Assembly: GCA_934546725.1 (NCBI GenBank)
Contig: CAKTED010000126.1
Location: forward strand, 1-5,390
Origin: an uncultured Oscillospiraceae bacterium
Lineage (GTDB): Bacteria > Bacillota > Clostridia > Oscillospirales > Oscillospiraceae
Direction of reading: 5' to 3'
DNA length: 5,390 bases
Part shown: positions 1 to 4,398 of the stretch, in pieces
Position numbering within the stretch: the first letter of the stretch is position 1
How the letters are laid out: each line of letters starts with the position of its first letter
The notes under the pieces: model-generated
What the model was told of the DNA's origin: nothing
Databases searched by the model: none
Seen by the model: the letters and a program-made list of their open reading frames with translations, nothing else
Program-made: the position numbers and the translations under genes

Positions 1-1476
1 GACGATAAGCGCGGGGCAGCTGATCTTGTCCGCGTTTATGGTGTAGTCGCGGATGACCCAGGTGTTGCTGTTGGTCTCAGGGTCCTCGCTGGCATAGTCG
101 CCGTTGAGAGCGGTCTGCTCGGCGGCCAGCTTTCCGAGATAGTTGCTGTAATTTTCGCTTATGGAAGCGTAGTCGTCGGTGCGGGCGTAGTCGGTCTTGC
201 CCTGCTTTTTCGCAAGCTCCTCGGCGGTCGCGCTGTCGAGGTAACGGCCTGCGCAGTAAGCGGCGAGAGTGTTGGTGTAGGCGGTGTTGCTTCTCGTGGA
301 GATGCCCTGAGAGTTGGTGTACTCGTACCAGCTTGCGATACCGGCAACGGGTACGATGGTCTCAAGACCCGCGACGCCGGTGGTGGAAAGACCAAACTGG
401 GTGGTACCGGCATAGGAACGACCGGTCATACCGACCTTGCCGTTGGACCAGTCGGCGGCTATCTGAATATTGGAGGTCTTGTCGGTGTAGGCCACGCGGT
501 CGCCGTGCAGCCACTCGATAACGCACTTGAAGGCATCTATCTCAAGGTCGGAGCCGCAGGTCTCGAAGCCCTCGGAGCCTCTTGTACCGATACCGCCGCA
601 TTCGACCACGGCAAAGCCGCGAACGAGGTAGTAATCGTACCACTCAAGGTCCTCGTAGCAGTCAGACTGCTCAAAGGGATTGTAATAGAACCAGTCGGAG
701 GAGCTTGCCTCGGCGGCCGCCTGCATGGTGGTGGCGGTTCCAACGGCTGTGCGGGCGGCGGGCTGAGAATAGAGGCTGGTCATGTCATAGCCTGCGGTGC
801 CATAGCCCATGCCGCGGTCGGTGCAGCCGGTTATGTAGGGGCGGGCCTCGTAAACCGTGGCGGCCTTATAGTCGCCCTCGGCGGCTGCGCGGGGCAGCTG
901 GACAACGGCCTTTACGAGGTCGAGCTTGCCGTCACCGTCGGTATCATAGTTGGTCTCAACATATACGCAGTAGCGGATTATGCTGCTGTCATCATTGGAA
1001 TAGCCGGTGCTTACGGAGCCGGTGGTGTAGGGAAAAATGGGCTGCGCAAGTCCGTTTATGAACAGGGGCTCGAGCTTGTCGGCATGCAGCGCGTCGTAAA
1101 GCGGCTGCGCGTTCGCCTTCATCTCGTTAAACTCCTCGGCGGTGCAGACCGCGGTGGGGTCAAAGTCTGCCTCGTCAACGAGCGCAGCGCTCAGCGCCAT
1201 TGAGTTCCAGTCTGCGGGGTAATTGCCAAGCTGGGTCTCGGCCATGCCGGACCAGCGGAGCAGAAAGCCCGCAGCGTCCTGCTGAGTGAGCGGGTCGCTG
1301 TCCGCGCCCGTTCCGGGAACCGCGATATCGTCGGCTCCGGTCACCATGGCGGCCGCGTCCGCTCTCGTGAGAGCTGATGAGCCGGTGGATGAGGACGCAT
1401 CGGTTGCCATTGCGGGAGCTGCGAGCGACAGGAGCATCACGAGCGCCAGCAAAAGGCTTGAAAGCTTTTTCTTCAT
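1..1476 (-). CDS. pepX: Secreted Xaa-Pro dipeptidyl-peptidase (peptidase S15, PepX type), 3' end outside window
   Basis: The frame is open from the ATG at 1476 to the window edge (492 codons, C-terminus missing). S15 enzymes remove X-Pro dipeptides from peptide N-termini. Residues 1-24 form a signal peptide: a KKK start, a Leu/Ala-rich core and an A-x-A cleavage site after Ala24, so export is predicted. Residues about 25-140 are a family-unlike extension with faint S-layer-homology character. The S15 alpha/beta-hydrolase core follows, with an Asp-rich DTDGDGKLD segment (178-186), CGGIGTRGSEG (293-303) and the nucleophile elbow GRSYAG with Ser354, preceded by ADWSNGK and followed by TTGV, as in lactococcal PepX. 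The catalytic Asp and His should lie beyond the left edge; the visible part ends just before the usual acid-residue strand. AAAGGAGG and GGAAGG upstream support this start. The gene is divergent from xdhC with its own promoter. The family call is firm. Whether the mature protein is free or wall-bound cannot be seen. Confidence 0.88.
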   Translation of the reverse strand, partial: MKKKLSSLLLALVMLLSLAAPAMATDASSSTGSSALTRADAAAMVTGADDIAVPGTGADSDPLTQQDAAGFLLRWSGMAETQLGNYPADWNSMALSAALVDEADFDPTAVCTAEEFNEMKANAQPLYDALHADKLEPLFINGLAQPIFPYTTGSVSTGYSNDDSSIIRYCVYVETNYDTDGDGKLDLVKAVVQLPRAAAEGDYKAATVYEARPYITGCTDRGMGYGTAGYDMTSLYSQPAARTAVGTATTMQAAAEASSSDWFYYNPFEQSDCYEDLEWYDYYLVRGFAVVECGGIGTRGSEGFETCGSDLEIDAFKCVIEWLHGDRVAYTDKTSNIQIAADWSNGKVGMTGRSYAGTTQFGLSTTGVAGLETIVPVAGIASWYEYTNSQGISTRSNTAYTNTLAAYCAGRYLDSATAEELAKKQGKTDYARTDDYASISENYSNYLGKLAAEQTALNGDYASEDPETNSNTWVIRDYTINADKISCPALIV

Positions 1477-1483
1477 GTGTATA

Positions 1484-1495
1484 CCTTCCTCCTTT
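1484..1495 (-). promoter_or_regulatory. Ribosome binding site of pepX
   Basis: On the minus strand the sequence reads AAAGGAGGAAGG. AAAGGAGG (1488-1495) lies 11 nt before the ATG, a little far, but the second purine block GGAAGG (1484-1489) is 7 nt away. This double site fixes the start at 1476, directly ahead of the signal peptide. Confidence 0.8.
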
Positions 1496-1540
1496 GTTTT
1501 TCCTGCACATTAAATCGGTAATGCATCAGGACTGTAGAGA

Positions 1541-1569
1541 AGTATAGTATTCCGAAATGTAATTGTCAA
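1541..1569 (-). promoter_or_regulatory. SigA-type promoter for pepX
   Basis: Read on the minus strand, there is a perfect -35 TTGACA (1564-1569), a 17-bp spacer and a -10 TATACT (1541-1546, one mismatch to TATAAT). The predicted transcript start is near 1534, giving a 5' leader of about 58 nt. It is the only well-matched minus-strand promoter I found between pepX and xdhC. Confidence 0.7.
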
Positions 1570-1632
1570 TAAATATACGAAAAAGCGCGATGAAAAAATG
1601 TGACTTGAAATTCAGGTGATATATGTGAAAAG

Positions 1633-1661
1633 TAGACAAAAGTGTAGTTAAATGTGATAAT
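1633..1661 (+). promoter_or_regulatory. Candidate distal promoter towards xdhC (extended -10)
   Basis: TAGACA (1633-1638, five of six bases of the -35 consensus) is followed by a 17-bp spacer ending in TGT and then GATAAT (1656-1661). The TG one base before the hexamer makes an extended -10. If used, transcription starts near 1668 and the xdhC leader is about 160 nt long, with the inverted repeat at 1698-1715 inside it. Confidence 0.45.
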
Positions 1662-1697
1662 ATTACGCAGATTGAATAAAACAATGTTAAGGAAACG

Positions 1698-1715
1698 ATT
1701 GACAAAAATGTCAAT
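1698..1715. repeat. Perfect inverted repeat ATTGACA-aaaa-TGTCAAT
   Basis: The arms 1698-1704 and 1709-1715 are exact reverse complements around an AAAA centre. Each arm contains a TTGACA hexamer, one on each strand, but neither has a good -10 at 16-18 bp. It lies between the two candidate plus-strand promoters, so it could be a repressor operator or, in a transcript from the distal promoter, a small hairpin. No regulator is recognised. Confidence 0.5.
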
Positions 1716-1748
1716 AAGGAATGAAAGAATATTCATGATATTCACGAC

Positions 1749-1776
1749 TTGACAAATGCATGAAACATGATAACAT
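1749..1776 (+). promoter_or_regulatory. Candidate proximal promoter of xdhC
   Basis: Perfect -35 TTGACA (1749-1754), 16-bp spacer, then TGA followed by TAACAT (1771-1776), a four-of-six -10 with the extended TG. Transcription would start near 1783, leaving a leader of about 47 nt before the ATG at 1830. TTCATG (1732-1737) and CATGAA (1759-1764) flank the -35 symmetrically. Confidence 0.5.
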
Positions 1777-1814
1777 ATCAGATATATAGGTTTAGCGCGC
1801 ATGTCTGAAGCATC

Positions 1815-1824
1815 GGAGCGGTGA
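1815..1824 (+). promoter_or_regulatory. Ribosome binding site deciding the xdhC start
   Basis: The stretch GGAGCGGTGA resembles an extended Shine-Dalgarno sequence. GGTGA (1820-1824) is 5 nt from the ATG at 1830. For the in-frame GTG at 1821, GGAG (1815-1818) is only 2 nt away, too close. This favours 1830; the alternative would add three residues. Confidence 0.55.
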
Positions 1825-1829
1825 AAATA

Positions 1830-2747
1830 ATGAATGGAAAAACATTTATAGATATAAACGAAAGGCTGAAAACGGACGGAGCGGCGGAGTGGAGCTTTGA
1901 GGTGAACGGGGAGCGCTACGTCCGCAGCTTTCACGGCGACGAGCGGCTTGTGCTCCTCGGAGGGGGCCACATTTCGCAGCCGCTTTGCCGCTTTGCCTCC
2001 GAGCTCGGCTTTGCCGTAACGGTGGTGGACGACAGACCCGGCTTTGCGAATTATGAACGCTTTCCCGAGGCGGCGAACGTGATATGCGCACCGTTTACGC
2101 AGGCCATAAATGAGCTTGCCGTAAACGGCAGGGATTACGTTGCCGTAATAACGCGCGGTCACCGCTGGGACGCCGACTGCCTGCGGGCGCTGCTTGGCGG
2201 AACGTTTCCGTATTATCTTGGCATGATCGGCTCAAAGCGCAGAACGGTGGAGCTTCTGAAGCTGATGGCGGCGGAGGGGTATGACGAGGAGAGCATAAAA
2301 AAGATCTGCACTCCGATAGGCGTGCAGATCGGTGCGCTCACGATACAGGAAACAGCAATATCCATCGCGGCGGAGCTTATCAAATTCAGAAGGATGGGAA
2401 CGGATCGCCGCTCAAGGAGCCATATGCTCGTCAACGAGACCATCGACCACAGCCTGATGGAGTTCCTTGCATATCACGAAAAGCCGAGGGCGCTCATGAC
2501 GGTCTATGCGACGAGCGGCTCAACGCCCGTCAAATCCGGCGCAATGATGGCGGTGGACTGCGAGCTTCGAAAGGCGGGAAGCATCGGCGGCGGCTGCGGC
2601 GAGGCGGAGGTAATAAACGCCGCGCTCGGAGTCCTGCGAAACGGAAGGGAAAAATGCGTTACGGTGGATATGAGCAACGATATCGCCGAGGAAGAGGGGA
2701 TGGTCTGCGGAGGAAAAATGGAGGTCTTCATCTGCCCGGTGATATGA
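1830..2747 (+). CDS. XdhC/CoxI-family molybdenum-hydroxylase maturation factor, domains permuted
   Basis: 305 residues from the ATG. XdhC-family proteins bind the molybdenum cofactor and help load its sulfurated form into xanthine-dehydrogenase-type enzymes in the cytoplasm. Here the Rossmann-like XdhC_C domain comes first: LVLLGGGHISQPL (about 40-52), VVDDRP (65-70), TRGHRWDADCL (108-118), YLGMIGSKRR (129-138) and the CTPIGVQIGALTIQETAISI segment (160-179). The XdhC_CoxI domain comes second, with HEKPRALMTV and TSGSTPVKSGAMM (from 216) and GSIGGGCGEAEV (250-261). In textbook XdhC (Rhodobacter, E. coli) the CoxI part is N-terminal. No membrane segment or signal peptide is seen. The gene stands alone with no hydroxylase subunit or selenium gene in view, and it overlaps the convergent pseudouridine synthase by 20 bp. 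The family assignment is strong; the client enzyme is unknown. Confidence 0.88.
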   Translation: MNGKTFIDINERLKTDGAAEWSFEVNGERYVRSFHGDERLVLLGGGHISQPLCRFASELGFAVTVVDDRPGFANYERFPEAANVICAPFTQAINELAVNGRDYVAVITRGHRWDADCLRALLGGTFPYYLGMIGSKRRTVELLKLMAAEGYDEESIKKICTPIGVQIGALTIQETAISIAAELIKFRRMGTDRRSRSHMLVNETIDHSLMEFLAYHEKPRALMTVYATSGSTPVKSGAMMAVDCELRKAGSIGGGCGEAEVINAALGVLRNGREKCVTVDMSNDIAEEEGMVCGGKMEVFICPVI

Positions 2748-3384
2748 TGTCTTCGGCAGAGAAAATGTTCCATGGATAGCAGTCCGGCGGCTCGTGGGAA
2801 AATTCCATTTCCCCGCCGCTGACGGGATGGGTAAAGCCGAGTCGCCAGGACCAGAGGGCGATGGGGCAGTCGTCCGGATATCGGCTGTATTTCCTGTCGC
2901 CGACGAGCGGCAGCGCACGGGATGAAAACTGCGCGCGTATCTGATGCGTTCGACCGGTGTGCAGCCGTATCCTTACAAGTGACATGCCTGAAGCGGACGC
3001 CATCAGCTCGTAATCGAGCACGGCCTCCTGAACGCCTTTGCCCGGCGACTTTACAACGTGAGTTTTTCGCTCGGCGGGGTCGCGCTGAAGAAGATCGCGG
3101 AACGTACCGGCGGGCTCACGTGGGCGCCAGTGAATAACGGCAAGATATTCCTTGCCGAAGCTGCGCTCGCGCAGCTGTCGGGAAAGCGCCGAGGCGCAGT
3201 CGGAGCTGAGGGCGAAGAGCATGAGCCCGCTTACAACTCTGTCAAGTCTGTGAACGGTGAAAACACCGTCCGTTCCAAGCTCTGCGCGCAGAAGCTCCGG
3301 CATTCCTCCCGGCTCGTCCGTGGAGAGCACTCCGGCGGGCTTTATGCACACGGCAATGTATTCGTCACGATATAATATCTCCAT
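2728..3384 (-). CDS. RluA-family RNA pseudouridine synthase
   Basis: 218 residues. RluA-family enzymes isomerise specific uridines in rRNA or tRNA to pseudouridine. Visible motifs are KPAGVLS (15-21); HRLDRVVSG (45-53) with the predicted catalytic Asp48; GKEYLAVI (77-84); LHTGRTHQIR (141-150); VGDRKYS (161-167); and LWSWRLGFTHPVSG (177-190). The protein starts directly in the catalytic fold with no S4 RNA-binding domain, so it is short like RluA/TruC-type members rather than RluC/RluD. Val replaces the usual Thr in the HRLDxxTSG motif; the Asp is intact. GGAGG (3391-3395) lies 6 nt before the ATG and supports the start. The stop lies inside the end of xdhC. The target uridine cannot be told from sequence. 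Confidence 0.9.
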   Translation of the reverse strand: MEILYRDEYIAVCIKPAGVLSTDEPGGMPELLRAELGTDGVFTVHRLDRVVSGLMLFALSSDCASALSRQLRERSFGKEYLAVIHWRPREPAGTFRDLLQRDPAERKTHVVKSPGKGVQEAVLDYELMASASGMSLVRIRLHTGRTHQIRAQFSSRALPLVGDRKYSRYPDDCPIALWSWRLGFTHPVSGGEMEFSHEPPDCYPWNIFSAEDIISPGR

Positions 3385-3413
3385 TTTGGACCTCCAGGGC
3401 GCGGAATACGCTC

Positions 3414-3422
3414 ATAATATCA
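3414..3422 (-). promoter_or_regulatory. Candidate extended -10 promoter of the pseudouridine synthase
   Basis: On the minus strand TGA is followed by TATTAT (3414-3419), a five-of-six -10 with an extended TG. The -35 is weak (CTGTTA at 3438-3443, 18-bp spacing). The predicted start near 3407 gives a leader of about 22 nt containing the GGAGG. Confidence 0.4.
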
Positions 3423-3461
3423 TATTTGCGGAAAAAATAACAGACCCGCTGCCACAGGTTC

Positions 3462-3490
3462 TTGACATATTATAGCTGCGTTATTATAAT
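3462..3490 (+). promoter_or_regulatory. Consensus SigA promoter of the glycine-riboswitch transcript
   Basis: TTGACA (3462-3467), 17-bp spacer, TATAAT (3485-3490): both hexamers and the spacing match the housekeeping consensus exactly. Transcription should start near 3496-3498, immediately before the riboswitch leader helix. A promoter this strong fits a gene controlled mainly by attenuation. Confidence 0.85.
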
Positions 3491-3509
3491 GTGAACGCGG
3501 AATGAAGGG

Positions 3510-3577
3510 GCCGGGAGAGCTTTTTGCGGTAACGCGGGAACGCCGAAGGGGCAACACTCTCAGGCAAAAGGACCGGC
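3510..3577 (+). promoter_or_regulatory. Glycine aptamer 1
   Basis: P1 is GCCGG (3510-3514) with CCGGC (3573-3577). The next helix is GAGAG (3515-3519) with CTCTC (3557-3561). A small GCG-GTAA-CGC hairpin (3526-3535) precedes the CGCCGAAGGGGCAA core. Confidence 0.88.
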
Positions 3578-3588
3578 TTTGGACCGCG

Positions 3589-3662
3589 CTCTGGAAAGCA
3601 TATGCGCCGAAGAAGCAATCTCGGACAGGAAGCGGGAGAATCTTTCAGGTAAAGGGACAGAG
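3589..3662 (+). promoter_or_regulatory. Glycine aptamer 2 (next to the expression platform)
   Basis: P1 is CTCTG (3589-3593) with CAGAG (3658-3662). The next helix, GAAAG (3594-3598) with CTTTC (3642-3646), differs from aptamer 1 at both strands, so pairing is kept by compensatory change. An extra hairpin with TCTC/GAGA arms lies between the two core segments, as is usual for second aptamers. Confidence 0.88.
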
Positions 3663-3696
3663 TTTATCTCCGAAGGGGATACTCTGTATTTTTTTT
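3657..3696 (+). terminator. Riboswitch-controlled intrinsic terminator
   Basis: ACAGAGT (3657-3663) pairs exactly with ACTCTGT (3681-3687). An inner stem ATCTCC/GGGGAT with a GAA loop extends it, and eight T follow (3689-3696). The 5' arm contains the CAGAG that closes the aptamer-2 P1, so the two structures exclude each other. Confidence 0.9.
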
Positions 3697-3714
3697 GTGC
3701 TGGGGGAGCTTTGA

Positions 3715-4356
3715 ATGGATATTTTTATTCTCATCTTTGAAATTATCGGAACGGTATCATTTGCCGTTTCGGGCGCGATGACGGGGCTGAGAAAGAACAT
3801 GGACATTTTCGGCGTGTGCATCCTTGGACTTACGACGGCTGTCGGCGGAGGCATCGTGCGCGACCTTATTCTTGGCATAACGCCGCCGGCAACGTTTCTT
3901 GACCCCATGTATGCGGCCATAGCGATCGGCTCCTCGGTCATAATATTCATCCCGGCGATCCGGCATCTTTTCATGGCGAATCATCGCCTTTATGACATTG
4001 TAATGCTCGTTACGGACGCGGCGGGGCTTGGCATATTCACGGTTTACGGCGCGGGAGCCGCGATAGACGCGGGCTTCCTTGAAAACCGCTTTCTCGTGGT
4101 TTTCGTCGCGGTGGTCACCGGAGTGGGCGGCGGCGTCATGCGCGATATCTTCGCGGGAGACAGGCCGTATATTTTCATAAAGCACGTCTACGCCTGCGCC
4201 GCAATTGCGGGAGCAATACTCTGCACGCTCCTGTGGAATATCGCGGGGCGGAACATAAGCATGATAGCGGGCTTTGCGCTCATAACGGTCCTCCGGCTCT
4301 GCGCGGCCTATTTTCACTGGAGCCTGCCGAAGGCGAGAGAATTCAATATCGAATAA
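3715..4356 (+). CDS. UPF0126/TRIC-family membrane protein (putative glycine transporter or cation channel)
   Basis: 213 residues, about seven hydrophobic helices, no cleavable signal peptide: an inner-membrane protein. It carries the family's internal duplication. Each half holds a GGGxxRD signature, TAVGGGIVRDLILG (41-54) and TGVGGGVMRDIFAG (135-148), each followed by a Tyr/Ala-rich helix (MYAAIAIG and VYACAAIAG). The Pfam family (PF03458) is named glycine transporter because members often follow glycine riboswitches, while prokaryotic TRIC homologues with this fold have been characterised as potassium-permeable trimers. The substrate is therefore unsettled. Here the gene sits directly behind a tandem glycine riboswitch and its terminator, supporting a role in glycine uptake or export. 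GGGGGAG (3702-3708) lies 6 nt before the ATG. It is transcribed alone and ends at the terminator at 4362. Confidence 0.9.
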   Translation: MDIFILIFEIIGTVSFAVSGAMTGLRKNMDIFGVCILGLTTAVGGGIVRDLILGITPPATFLDPMYAAIAIGSSVIIFIPAIRHLFMANHRLYDIVMLVTDAAGLGIFTVYGAGAAIDAGFLENRFLVVFVAVVTGVGGGVMRDIFAGDRPYIFIKHVYACAAIAGAILCTLLWNIAGRNISMIAGFALITVLRLCAAYFHWSLPKAREFNIE

Positions 4357-4361
4357 ATAAT

Positions 4362-4398
4362 CCCGGCTGCTTCAGGCAAATGAGGCAACCGGGTTTTT
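4362..4398. terminator. Intrinsic terminator between the TRIC gene and the convergent recombinase
   Basis: CCCGG (4362-4366) pairs with CCGGG (4389-4393), and an inner 7-bp stem TGCTTCA/TGAGGCA closes a GGCAAA loop, with one C/A mismatch between. Five T follow on the plus strand (4394-4398). On the minus strand the hairpin is followed by ATTATTTATT, so it probably serves both genes. The recombinase stop codon (4397-4399) begins inside the T tract. Confidence 0.85.

Larger units (their letters stand above)
1477..1829. other. AT-rich divergent intergenic region between pepX and xdhC
   Basis: About 350 bp without a credible gene. It holds the pepX ribosome site and promoter on the left, two candidate plus-strand promoters, a perfect 7-bp inverted repeat at 1698-1715 and a short direct repeat of ATATTCA (1729-1735 and 1738-1744). 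The region is much more AT-rich than the flanking genes. The one short minus-strand frame across it lacks a ribosome site and has coding-unlike composition. I see no riboswitch fold; in particular no molybdenum-cofactor aptamer is evident upstream of xdhC. Confidence 0.7.
3496..3662 (+). promoter_or_regulatory. Tandem (two-aptamer) glycine riboswitch
   Basis: Two successive copies of the glycine-aptamer core are visible: CGCCGAAGGGGCAA then CTCTCAGGCAAAAGGAC (3541-3573), and CGCCGAAGAAGCAA then CTTTCAGGTAAAGGGAC (3605-3658). They are separated by an 11-nt linker (3578-3588). Leader CGCGG (3496-3500) is the exact complement of linker CCGCG (3584-3588), with AATGAA and GGA next to it, as in the leader-linker kink-turn (P0) of this class. 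The terminator at 3657-3696 and the UPF0126/TRIC gene follow directly. Glycine is the established ligand of the class; the ON direction is inferred from the overlap of the aptamer-2 P1 with the terminator. Confidence 0.95.

Noticed and set aside
505..1203. A 232-codon open frame on the plus strand
   Set aside because: It lies antisense to pepX, has low-complexity Gly/Ala/Val-rich translation and lacks a convincing ribosome site. The minus-strand frame has a signal peptide and S15 motifs.
1801..1824. A seven-codon upstream frame (MSEASER) whose TGA overlaps the GTG at 1821
   Set aside because: No Shine-Dalgarno sequence before it and no regulatory composition. The overlap is likely chance, and the xdhC start is better placed at 1830.
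1566..1829. Minus-strand open frames across the pepX-xdhC intergenic region, and a possible Moco riboswitch
   Set aside because: The frames are AT-rich with no ribosome site and run antisense into xdhC. No conserved aptamer core is recognisable in the xdhC leader.
3469..3474. A perfect minus-strand TATAAT inside the riboswitch promoter
   Set aside because: No acceptable -35 at 16-18 bp and no extended TG. It comes from the palindromic AT-rich promoter sequence.
3757..4317. A 186-codon open frame on the minus strand
   Set aside because: It is a charged, Arg-rich shadow of the membrane protein gene with no start signal or domain.
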